Shown here piece after piece: positions 6,105-12,623 of a DNA stretch of 12,623 nucleotides. This DNA comes from CAYLZW01 sp964388085 (GTDB taxonomy: Bacteria > Myxococcota > UBA727 > CAYLZW01), in the NCBI GenBank assembly GCA_964388085.1, contig CAYLZW010000168.1:1-12623 (forward strand), given 5' to 3'. The translations under genes were made by a program, and so were the position numbers. Position 1 is the stretch's first letter; each line of letters begins with the position of its first letter. A model generated the notes under the pieces. The model ran no database searches, was not told the origin of the DNA, and worked only from the letters and a program-made list of their open reading frames with translations.

Positions 6105-7151
6105 ATGAACCGCCATCGCCTGCATTCGCCTGCCCGCTCGACCAAGCCCTACGCGATGTTCGCCGCCGCCGCGCTCTGCCTTCCCCTCGTCGCGTGCGGC
6201 GGTCTGCGCGACGAGATGCTCGCCGGGCTGCCGAGCCAGGAAGACGTCAGCATCGACGTGCCGGCCGCCGAAGGCCAGGCGCTGTCGCTCGGCGAGACCA
6301 GCGAGTTCTATGAGATCACCTACAACGTCTCTCGCACCATCAACGGCGGCCTCCTCGGCGTCTTCGATCTCATCGAGCACATCGTCGCCTACCCGGCGAC
6401 AGTGAGCGAAGAGAACCGCCGCGTCTGGGGACCGAGCGAGCCGCGCGGGCTCGAGCGGAACTCCTTCCGCTTCACGGCCGAGCGCGTGGAAGAGGGACAC
6501 TTCCTCTACAGCCTCGACGCGCGTCCGAAGGACGCCACCAGCGACGACGACTGGCAGGTGGTCTTCGATGGGGAGGCCTTCGCCGTCGAGGGCACCAAGG
6601 GCCACGGCACGCTCAACCTCTACTTCGACACCATGCACGAGCTGAACGGCGATCCGCTGGTGGGCACGGCCATCGTGCTCTACGACACGACGCTCGCCGA
6701 CGGCCGCCGCGAGGTGGACGTATCCTTCGACAACTTCGCGAACACCAACAACAACGACGAGCCCACCATCGCCACCTACCACTACGGCGAGAACGGCGAC
6801 GACTCCGGTGACTTCGAGTTCTCCTTCAACGGCGACCTGCACGCGAACGATCCCGAGCCGAAGCCGCTCATCGAGACCTTCACCATCAACTCGCGCTGGA
6901 TCGGCACGGGCGCCGGCCGCTCCGACGTCGTCATCAGCGGCGGCGAGGTCCCCGGCGACCTCGAGACCTACCTGCCCGAGTCCGACGCCACCTCCGTGAA
7001 GGCGACCGAGTGCTGGGACGACAACTTCGGCCTCAGCTACGCGGACACCGCCCCCGAGGAGCTGCGCGACGCGGTCCGTCCGCTCACCGGTGACGCGAGC
7101 GCCTGTCCCTTCGCCGAGGCGGACTACCCCGAGGAGGTCCCGGCGAGCTGA
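6105..7151 (+). CDS. Unrecognised lipoprotein, 348 residues
   Basis: I do not recognise the family. The N-terminus is basic with a hydrophobic segment (about 17-30) ending in lipobox LVAC with Cys31, so it should be exported and lipidated. The mature part is acidic and soluble-looking, with alternating segments such as 'EFYEITYNVSRTINGG', 'NSFRFTAERVEEGHFLYSLDARP' and 'EPTIATYHYGENGD' that suggest a beta-sheet fold. Only two cysteines remain after the lipidated one (Cys303 and Cys334), which could form a disulfide near the C-terminus. The ATG at 6105 is chosen over the upstream in-frame GTG at 6036 because AAGGA lies 9 bases before it and the signal peptide then has normal length. It is divergent from the Gly-Glu lipoprotein and closed by a strong terminator, so it is probably monocistronic. 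Confidence 0.88.
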   Translation: MNRHRLHSPARSTKPYAMFAAAALCLPLVACGGLRDEMLAGLPSQEDVSIDVPAAEGQALSLGETSEFYEITYNVSRTINGGLLGVFDLIEHIVAYPATVSEENRRVWGPSEPRGLERNSFRFTAERVEEGHFLYSLDARPKDATSDDDWQVVFDGEAFAVEGTKGHGTLNLYFDTMHELNGDPLVGTAIVLYDTTLADGRREVDVSFDNFANTNNNDEPTIATYHYGENGDDSGDFEFSFNGDLHANDPEPKPLIETFTINSRWIGTGAGRSDVVISGGEVPGDLETYLPESDATSVKATECWDDNFGLSYADTAPEELRDAVRPLTGDASACPFAEADYPEEVPAS

Positions 7152-7188
7152 CGCATTCGCGAGCACCGTCTCTCGCGTGTGAGAGCTC

Positions 7189-7220
7189 CGAACGAGCGGC
7201 CCCCGGTGGCCGCTCGTTCG
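7189..7220 (+). terminator. Rho-independent terminator of the 348-residue lipoprotein gene
   Basis: CGAACGAGCGGCC (7189-7201) pairs over 13 perfect bases with GGCCGCTCGTTCG (7208-7220) around a 6-base loop, followed by CGTCTTT. It is 38 bases past the stop codon. The strong stem and partial U-run make this the clearest terminator in the window. Confidence 0.85.
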
Positions 7221-7320
7221 CGTCTTTGGGCTGTGATGCAGGGCGGAAAACCGCGCCTGTGATCCGCGGCACGACGTCGAGGCGCGGCGACGGTGACAGC
7301 GCGCGCGCTCGCCGGTGTTT

Positions 7321-7365
7321 GACTCTCCACGAACGGACAACGCCCCCGAGCGGGCAGGGAGAGTC
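7321..7365 (+). promoter_or_regulatory. Inverted repeat that could mask the ribosome binding site
   Basis: GACTCTCC (7321-7328) is perfectly complementary to GGAGAGTC (7358-7365), which contains the ribosome binding site 2-9 bases before the ATG at 7368. A smaller hairpin, GCCC (7342-7345) with GGGC (7352-7355), fits inside the loop. If the transcript begins upstream of 7321 the leader could hide the site. However, TTGACT at 7319-7324 also resembles a -35 element, in which case the left arm would not be transcribed. Confidence 0.35.
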
Positions 7366-7367
7366 TC

Positions 7368-8030
7368 ATGCAAAGGTCCATGGCTTTGCCCCGGAGCAGC
7401 GGTCGCGAGCGACGGAGCACGCTCCTGTTCAGCGCGACGCTCGGCGCCCTCCTGGCCGCGAGCGCGAGCGGCTGCATCTATGTCGGCGGCGACGCGCGCG
7501 GCGGCGGGGAGCGCGATCTCGACGTCATCGAAGCGCAGTGCGAGGCGGAGTGCGGCGACGACGACGACGAGTGCGTGCTCGAGTGCGTGCTCGCCTGTCT
7601 CGAGGAGGACGACGCGCACCCGCCGGCCGACGCTGGCGAGGGCGAGGGCGAGGGCGAGGGCGAGGGCGAGGACCCGAACGGCGACAGCGACGGGGACGGC
7701 CTCACGAACGGTGACGAGGCCGCGCACGGCTGTGATCCGCACAACCCCGACAGCGACGGTGACGGCCTCGGCGACGGCGACGAGGTCCTTGGCGGCACCG
7801 CGCCCACCGATGCGGACAGCGACGACGACGGCTTTGACGACGGCGACGAGCTCGGCCGCGGCTGTGACCCGCAGAACCCTGACAGCGACGGCGACGGCGA
7901 CAACGACGGTGATGAGATCGCCTGCGGCAGCTCCCCCCTCGACGCCTACATGACCTGCCCGATTGAGGACGGGAGCGGCGGCGACGACGCCGGCGACGGC
8001 GGCAGCGACGTCTCCTGCGGCTGCGAGTGA
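7368..8030 (+). CDS. Thrombospondin type-3 repeat lipoprotein with Gly-Glu linker
   Basis: A 220-residue exported lipoprotein. A basic N-terminus and hydrophobic segment (about 19-33) lead to lipobox ASGC with Cys36. Residues 50-80 form a small Cys/Asp/Glu-rich segment with 'CEAEC' and 'CVLECVLAC'. A perfect (GE)6 linker follows (90-101). Then come about four thrombospondin type-3 calcium-binding repeats (103-190) with 'DSDGDGLTNGDE', 'DSDGDGLGDGDE', 'DSDDDGFDDGDE' and 'DSDGDGDNDGDE', separated by 'GCDPxNP'-type turns. The C-terminus is Gly/Asp-rich with three more cysteines. Such repeats bind calcium and serve as stalks or linkers in surface proteins; with no other large domain this looks like a free calcium-binding surface protein. 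A GGGAGAG site precedes the ATG. It shares the Gly-Glu linker style with the divergent 578-residue lipoprotein, suggesting the same export context. Specific function unknown. Confidence 0.88.
   Translation: MQRSMALPRSSGRERRSTLLFSATLGALLAASASGCIYVGGDARGGGERDLDVIEAQCEAECGDDDDECVLECVLACLEEDDAHPPADAGEGEGEGEGEGEDPNGDSDGDGLTNGDEAAHGCDPHNPDSDGDGLGDGDEVLGGTAPTDADSDDDGFDDGDELGRGCDPQNPDSDGDGDNDGDEIACGSSPLDAYMTCPIEDGSGGDDAGDGGSDVSCGCE
7635..7670 (+). repeat. Perfect GGCGAG hexamer array encoding (Gly-Glu)6
   Basis: Six identical copies of GGCGAG in tandem. Unlike the synonymously varied Gly-Glu tracts at 4261-5685, every unit is identical, which suggests recent slippage expansion; a change of whole units would keep the reading frame. 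Confidence 0.97.
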
Positions 8031-8108
8031 GGCGCGGATGTCCACGGCCGCCGGCGCGTCCCTCGATTTTGCGCGTACCGGCCCTCGTGCGTCAGCGCCG
8101 GGGCGGGT

Positions 8109-8117
8109 AGGTAGGGG
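8109..8117 (+). promoter_or_regulatory. Ribosome binding site that sets the sigma factor start
   Basis: AGGTAGGGG ends 4 bases before the ATG at 8122. It favours this start over in-frame ATGs at 7963 (inside the TSP3 gene) and 8038 (no clear site and a low-complexity extension). Confidence 0.6.
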
Positions 8118-8121
8118 ATCG

Positions 8122-8676
8122 ATGGCGAGCGACGGACCGGCGGCTGTGGGCATCGACGTGGAGGCGTACTACCGCCGCTACGGCCCCATGGTGCTTCGTC
8201 GCTGTCGGACGCTGCTGCGCAACGAGGATAAGGCGAAGGACGCCATGCAGGACGTCTTCGTGCAGCTGCTTCGCCACGCCCATCGGCTCGAGCCCGCCGC
8301 GCCCTCGAGCCTGCTCTATCGCATCGCGACCAATGTCTGCCTGAATCGCATTCGCAGCGAAGGGCGCCACCCCGAGGACCCGAGCGAGGAGCTGTTGCTG
8401 CGCATCGCGTCCCTCGACGATCCCGAGCGCGGGCTCGGCGCGCGTGCGCTCCTCGGGGCGCTGTTTCGCGAGCAGCGCGAGTCCACCCGCACCATCGCCG
8501 TGCTGCACCTGCTCGACGGCTTCACGCTCGAAGAGGTGGCCAAAGAGGTCGGCATGAGCGTCTCCGGCGTGCGAAAGCGCCTGCGCGCGCTGCGGCGTCA
8601 GCTAGAGATCCTGGAGCAGGGCGCCAAGCCAGAGGGAGCCCGCCGGGCGCGCGAGCCCGCGAAGGGGACACCATGA
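8122..8676 (+). CDS. ECF-type RNA polymerase sigma factor
   Basis: A 184-residue sigma-70 family protein of extracytoplasmic-function size and layout. Region 2 (about 16-80) includes 'YYRRYGPMVLRRCRTLL', 'DAMQDVFVQLLRH' and 'YRIATNVCLNRIRSE', the core-binding and -10-recognition helices. Region 4 (about 105-162) ends in a helix-turn-helix 'FTLEEVAKEVGMSVSGVRKRL' that would contact the -35 element. Regions 1 and 3 are absent. It redirects RNA polymerase to a small regulon, often including its own operon. The stop overlaps the start of the membrane partner by ATGA (8673-8676), a usual sigma/anti-sigma arrangement. The C-terminal tail (165-184) is a basic extension. A GGAAC element at 5979 is a possible but unproven target. 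Confidence 0.93.
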   Translation: MASDGPAAVGIDVEAYYRRYGPMVLRRCRTLLRNEDKAKDAMQDVFVQLLRHAHRLEPAAPSSLLYRIATNVCLNRIRSEGRHPEDPSEELLLRIASLDDPERGLGARALLGALFREQRESTRTIAVLHLLDGFTLEEVAKEVGMSVSGVRKRLRALRRQLEILEQGAKPEGARRAREPAKGTP

Positions 8677-9572
8677 GCGACGAGAAGGACCCGAAGGGCG
8701 CCACGGCAGGAGCGGTGCCGGGCGCGCGCGTTCCCGACCTTTACGTCGAGAAGCTCGCCCTCGGAGAGCTCTCGAGCGACGAGGCGAAGGCGCTGCACGC
8801 GCGCCTCGCGGCGGAGCCGGACGGCGCTGCACGGCTGGCGGCCGTGCGCGCTTCGAACGACGAGGTGCTCGTGGCCCATCCGCCCGCGGAGGTGGCGCGC
8901 GACATCGAGGATCGCCTCCGCCAAGCGCGTGCGCGCCATGACGACGAGAGAGGCCGCGCCGGCGCGCACCGAGCGTCGTGGTGGCTCAGCGTACCCGCGC
9001 TCGCCGCCGCCGCGGTCGCGCTGCTCGTGGTGCTGCCGAACACGCTCCCGTCCGACGACGGGTCTGCCGGGCTGCCGACGGATGGGCCGGTCACCGTCGA
9101 CGACGGCGTGCGCACCAAGGGGCTCGACCCGGGCCTACGGGTGTTCGCGCGCGGCGAGGGAGAGCCTCGGGCGCTCCGGCAAGGTGACCTCGTGCGCGCG
9201 GGTGACGTGCTTCAGCTCGCGTACGTCGCCGCCGGCGCTCGCTACGGCGCGATCGTCTCTGTCGACGGCAGAGGGGAGATCACCGTGCACCTGCCGGCGG
9301 CGCAGGACCCGGCCGTCGCGGCGGCGCTCGAGCAGCGCGGCGTCGTGAGCCTGTCGCACGCCTATGCGCTCGACGACGCGCCCGGCTTCGAACGCTTCTT
9401 CTTCGTGACGTCGTCTTCGCCCTTCGCGGTCGGGGTGGTGAGCCGCGCCGTACGGGAGCTCGGCGGCGACGCGCGACACGGCGCGCCGCCCTTGCCAGCC
9501 GGGCTCTCGGTGGACAGCCTCGTCGTCGCCAAGGAGCGCCTCGGGCCGGACGCGGCGGCGCTCGAACGCTAA
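8673..9572 (+). CDS. Anti-sigma-like membrane protein with extracytoplasmic DUF4384-like domain
   Basis: A 299-residue protein translationally coupled to the sigma factor through the ATGA overlap. The N-terminal cytoplasmic part (1-100) has 'EKLALGELSSDEAKALHARL', resembling the helical anti-sigma domain of membrane anti-sigma factors, but the whole protein has no cysteine, so the HxxxCxxC zinc motif is absent. One transmembrane helix lies at about 103-121. The outer part (150-299) contains 'LRVFARGEGEPRALRQGDLVRAGDVLQLAY' broken by 'ARYGAIVSVDGRGEITVHLP', similar to the DUF4384/ActD-like domain found beside ECF sigma factors in myxobacteria. The probable role is to hold the sigma factor at the membrane and release it on an envelope signal. 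The role rests on position and topology more than on sequence identity. Confidence 0.7.
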   Translation: MSDEKDPKGATAGAVPGARVPDLYVEKLALGELSSDEAKALHARLAAEPDGAARLAAVRASNDEVLVAHPPAEVARDIEDRLRQARARHDDERGRAGAHRASWWLSVPALAAAAVALLVVLPNTLPSDDGSAGLPTDGPVTVDDGVRTKGLDPGLRVFARGEGEPRALRQGDLVRAGDVLQLAYVAAGARYGAIVSVDGRGEITVHLPAAQDPAVAAALEQRGVVSLSHAYALDDAPGFERFFFVTSSSPFAVGVVSRAVRELGGDARHGAPPLPAGLSVDSLVVAKERLGPDAAALER

Positions 9573-9580
9573 GCTCACGC

Positions 9581-10033
9581 ATGGCTACCGACGCGGACCA
9601 GGCGAAGCGCCTTCTGAGCGAGGCGCGCACCATCGCGGTGCTCGGCGCGAGCACGCGCACCTACCGTCCGGCGCACTACGTGCCGGCCTACCTCGCCGAG
9701 CAGGGCTACCGAGTGCTGCCGGTAAACCCGCAGCACGAGGGCGACGAGCTGTTTGGTGAGCGCGTCAAGCGGCTGCTCGCCGACGTGCCGGGACCGGTGG
9801 ACATCGTCGACGTGTTCCGCCGCAGCGAGCACTTACCGGCTCACATCGATGACATCCTCGCCATGCAGCCCTGGCCCAAGGTCGTGTGGTTTCAGTCCGG
9901 CATCGTCAACGACGAGGTCGCGCGCGCGCTCGAGGACAAAGGCATCCACGTGGTGCAGGACCGCTGCACGTACGCGGATCACCGCCGCTTCGGTCTGCCG
10001 CGCGTGGACGGCCGCGCACAGACCTCGGCGTAG
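9581..10033 (+). CDS. YccU-type CoA-binding (Rossmann) protein
   Basis: A 150-residue protein matching the small CoA_binding family. It has 'IAVLGAS' (18-24) for the nucleotide loop, 'GYRVLPVNP' (42-50), 'VDIVDVFRRSEHLP' (73-86), 'VVWFQSGIVN' (101-110) and 'VVQDRCTYADH' (124-134) with the conserved DRC and His. Length is normal for the family. These proteins are cytoplasmic and bind CoA; their physiological role is poorly defined. The gene starts 8 bases after the anti-sigma-like gene and is probably read from the same transcript, with a weak ribosome binding site. Its last 55 bases overlap the 3' end of the ATP-grasp gene on the other strand. Confidence 0.9.
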   Translation: MATDADQAKRLLSEARTIAVLGASTRTYRPAHYVPAYLAEQGYRVLPVNPQHEGDELFGERVKRLLADVPGPVDIVDVFRRSEHLPAHIDDILAMQPWPKVVWFQSGIVNDEVARALEDKGIHVVQDRCTYADHRRFGLPRVDGRAQTSA

Positions 10034-11109
10034 TCGCCGCCGAGCTGCAAGCCCCCGACGGGCAGCTCCAGCGTTCGCGGCGCAGGAGAGGCGTCGTTGT
10101 CGAGGCGCGCGCGGAAGCAGCAGACCACTCCCGCTTCGAGCAGGCCCGCTGCCTGCGCGCGCCGAGCGAGGCCTACGCTGACGAGCCCCATGGTGAAGCG
10201 CGCGTTCACCTCGACGAGCGGACGGAGCTCGGCGCCAGCGTGCGTGCTGTAGACGAACGCGTCGATGCCGAGCGGCCCGCGGAACCCCTCGTCCGCGGCC
10301 CGCTCCCCGACGAGTCGCGCCGCGCGCCGCAGCTCGCCGTCGCGTGCGGACCCCGAGTGGACGACGCCGTCCTCGTCGAGAAGCACCACGTTGCCGAGCC
10401 AGACGCCGGAGGGGGACGTGAGCTGCCGCGTCGTGCCGAGGAGCTCGACGGCGCCGTCCGCGCGGATGAGCAACTGCGCCGAGAGGTCTTCGCTGCGCTG
10501 CAGCCACGGCTCGAGCACCGCGCCTCCTCGACGAGCGAGACGCGCAAGACCCGCGGCGCCGGCGTCGTCGAGCCTGCCAGAGCGCCCCTTGACGCGCCCG
10601 CGTCCGCTCGAGCCCCAGCGGGGCTTCAGCGTGAAGCTCTCGCGTAGCGCCACGGGCCATGACGCGAGCCGCTCGTCGACGCGGGCGCGCGCGTCCGGTC
10701 GCTCGAGCTCGCCGCCCTCGAACAGGCTCGACACGTCCAGCAGCGGGGCGGGGAGCAAGCCGAGCGCGCGCGCTGTCTCGAGCGCCCAGCCCTTGTCCCC
10801 GATGCGAGCGCTCAGCTCGGGCGACGGCGCCGCGAAGCGCAGGCGGAGCTCGCGCGCCCGCTCCCGTGCGGCGGCGGTGGAGAGCCAGGGCACGAGGCCC
10901 GTAACGTCGCTCAGGAAGGGGAAGGCCGCGAGGCCATCGCGCAACCACGCGGGCCTCGCGGCGGCGCTCCCCGGCGGGAGCTCGGCGCGCTCTTCGAACA
11001 GCAGCGCCCAGGTGCGCGCGAGCCCGTCGGCCAACGCGGCGTCGACGGACGCCAGCGGCCGCCCGTCCTCGGCGCCCAGGTTTGGCTCGAGCACCAGCCG
11101 GCCGCTCAT
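9979..11109 (-). CDS. ATP-grasp domain protein (putative carboxylate-amine/thiol ligase)
   Basis: A 376-residue cytoplasmic protein. The ATP-grasp signature is visible in the second half: 'FTLKPRWGSSGRGRVKG' (159-175), with the ATP-binding lysine and glycine-rich loop; 'VLEPWLQRSEDLSAQLLI' (198-215), the hinge and following strand; 'GPLGIDAFVY' (278-287); and 'LVEVNARFTMGLV' (298-310), the Glu/Asn metal-binding motif. The N-terminal 150 residues, including 'ARIGDKGWALETARALGL', form the pre-ATP-grasp region. Family members activate a carboxylate as acyl phosphate and join it to an amine or thiol. Substrate is unknown. The start ATG overlaps the stop of the upstream DUF455-type gene by 4 bases (ATGA, 11106-11109), so the two are co-translated. 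The last 19 codons overlap the CoA-binding gene tail to tail, an unusual arrangement. Confidence 0.82.
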   Translation of the reverse strand: MSGRLVLEPNLGAEDGRPLASVDAALADGLARTWALLFEERAELPPGSAAARPAWLRDGLAAFPFLSDVTGLVPWLSTAAARERARELRLRFAAPSPELSARIGDKGWALETARALGLLPAPLLDVSSLFEGGELERPDARARVDERLASWPVALRESFTLKPRWGSSGRGRVKGRSGRLDDAGAAGLARLARRGGAVLEPWLQRSEDLSAQLLIRADGAVELLGTTRQLTSPSGVWLGNVVLLDEDGVVHSGSARDGELRRAARLVGERAADEGFRGPLGIDAFVYSTHAGAELRPLVEVNARFTMGLVSVGLARRAQAAGLLEAGVVCCFRARLDNDASPAPRTLELPVGGLQLGGDYAEVCARPSTRGRPKRR

Positions 11110-11936
11110 GCGCGGGTCTGGTGTGTCGGCCGCGCCTGCTCGACGTGGCGGATGAATTCCTCGCTGAGACCCGCTCGTCGACGAGCGTCCACCCGAAAGC
11201 GCCGGCCCTTGGCGCGGTAGGCGGAGAGCGGGAACGGCACCGTGCGCTCGTAGGCCTCGAGATCGGTGCTCCCACCCACGAGCCGCGGCAACCAGCGCAC
11301 GGCGAGCGCGACGTGTCCGATCTCGTCATCGTGCACGCGCCGCAGCACGGCGGCCGTGTCGTCGTCGCCGGCGCGCGCGAACGCGTCCGCGTAGAGGGCC
11401 GAATAGTCGAGGTTGGCCTGCTCGAAGGTGAGCCCGACGGCGGACAGGAACGCCGCCTCCGGATGCGCGCTCGACAAGACGCCGCGCATGCCGCGCCAGA
11501 GATAGTCCGAGCAGGCGCTCTCCTCGAGGCCGCCGCCGAGCGCCCCGAGCCGCTCGAGATAGAGCCGCAGGTGGAGCTGCTCCTCGCTGAGCGCCGCGAG
11601 CAGCCCCCGTCGTAGCGCGCGCGGGAGGTCTGGGAACGCGAGCAGCGCCCACGCGAACAGCTCGATGGCGCACAGCTCGTGATGCGCGAAGCGCTCGAGG
11701 GTGACGGCCCGCTCGCTCGCCCCCTTCAGCTCGTGCAGCTTGGGGAGACGCTCGCCGCGGCCGTGCAGGCGCAAGCCGGCTTCTCGCGCGGGCCGGTCGA
11801 TGACGAGGGGCGCGCCCCGCTCGTCGTCGCCGAGCGGGCTGCCATCGGGCCGCTCGGGGGCGGCCAGCTTCCCGGCGAGCGAGCCGTCCTCGAGCAGGCG
11901 CTGGCAGTATTCGCGCACCGTGCCGACAGCGTTCAT
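11106..11936 (-). CDS. DUF455-type ferritin-like (probable diiron) protein
   Basis: A 276-residue all-helical protein with four candidate iron-ligand motifs in the spacing of ferritin-like four-helix bundles: 'ERFAHHELCAIEL' (His85/His86/Glu87, with Glu92), 'SEEQLHLRLYLERLG' (Glu119-x-x-His122), 'TFEQANLDY' (Glu172) and 'HDDEIGHVALAVRWL' (Glu205-x-x-His208). The layout matches the DUF455 family. Relatives in the ferritin-like superfamily use two irons to activate oxygen for hydroxylation or desaturation, but DUF455 proteins lack a settled function. The ATG at 11936 gives the family start; the open frame upstream to 12047 is non-conserved and overlaps the divergent oxidase start. The ribosome binding site is weak. 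It is first in a two-gene operon and its stop overlaps the ATP-grasp start. Confidence 0.85.
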   Translation of the reverse strand: MNAVGTVREYCQRLLEDGSLAGKLAAPERPDGSPLGDDERGAPLVIDRPAREAGLRLHGRGERLPKLHELKGASERAVTLERFAHHELCAIELFAWALLAFPDLPRALRRGLLAALSEEQLHLRLYLERLGALGGGLEESACSDYLWRGMRGVLSSAHPEAAFLSAVGLTFEQANLDYSALYADAFARAGDDDTAAVLRRVHDDEIGHVALAVRWLPRLVGGSTDLEAYERTVPFPLSAYRAKGRRFRVDARRRAGLSEEFIRHVEQARPTHQTRA

Positions 11937-12045
11937 GGCCCGAACATAGCGAACCCCTCGTCCGTGTCCTCGACCGCGTGCTCCGGCGTCGTGCCTGACC
12001 CGGCTGCATACCCGCTTCGTGTCGGCGGGAGTACGCTCGGGCACC
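11937..12045. promoter_or_regulatory. Divergent promoter region, DUF455 operon / FAD oxidase
   Basis: These 109 bases separate two divergent starts and should hold both promoters. I see no clear -35/-10 pair or long inverted repeat. Shared regulation of the oxidase and the DUF455-ATP-grasp operon is possible from the arrangement alone. Confidence 0.35.

Positions 12046-12623
<578 letters not shown>

Noticed and set aside
8031..8121. A promoter for the sigma operon in the gap after the TSP3 gene
   Set aside because: No -35/-10 or GGAAC-type element could be recognised in these 91 bases, and read-through from the TSP3 gene is possible.
5757..8153. A 798-codon open frame on the minus strand
   Set aside because: It runs antisense through the 348-residue lipoprotein, the TSP3 lipoprotein and into the sigma gene. 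Its translation is low-complexity Ala/Val/Arg sequence without domains, as expected from GC-rich shadow frames.
9833..11329. A 498-codon minus-strand frame over the ATP-grasp gene
   Set aside because: It is out of frame with the ATP-grasp motifs and Arg-rich throughout; a shadow.

Overview
The window is a GC-rich (roughly 70% by eye) bacterial chromosome segment. Gene content points to Myxococcota, perhaps a Sandaracinaceae-like or Bradymonadales-like lineage. The pointers are extracellular lipoproteins with Gly-Glu alternating linkers, a thrombospondin type-3 repeat lipoprotein, an ECF sigma factor paired with a cysteine-free membrane partner, and an orphan sensor kinase. The lineage is an inference; there is no rRNA or other marker. 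I see no tRNA, rRNA, CRISPR array, insertion sequence or phage gene.

Layout, left to right. The window opens inside a family 2 glycosyltransferase (+, partial). Convergent to it is a minus-strand pair: an orphan histidine kinase followed by a PPP-like metallophosphatase with two altered motif residues. Divergent from the kinase is a membrane-anchored TlpA/DsbE-type thioredoxin. Next comes a minus-strand 578-residue lipoprotein with three (Gly-Glu)n tracts, a repetitive beta-rich body and a ten-cysteine tail; a hairpin terminator separates it from the thioredoxin. A 278-base divergent control region follows. On the plus strand come an unrecognised 348-residue lipoprotein with a strong terminator, a TSP3/Gly-Glu lipoprotein, and then an apparent operon of ECF sigma factor, anti-sigma-like membrane protein (ATGA overlap) and YccU-type CoA-binding protein. 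The CoA-binding gene overlaps by 55 bases, tail to tail, with the end of a minus-strand operon in which a DUF455-type ferritin-like protein is translationally coupled (ATGA overlap) to an ATP-grasp enzyme. A GlcD-like FAD oxidase (+, partial) starts divergently from that operon and runs off the right edge.

How the genes may work together. The middle block (about 4.1-9.6 kb) reads as a cell-envelope module: three lipoproteins of surface type beside an ECF sigma/anti-sigma pair that may respond to envelope conditions. The right block (9.6-12.6 kb) combines a probable diiron protein, an ATP-grasp ligase and a flavin oxidase; the first two are tightly coupled and are the best candidate here for an uncharacterised enzymatic pathway. 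Both readings are inferences from gene order and domain identity.
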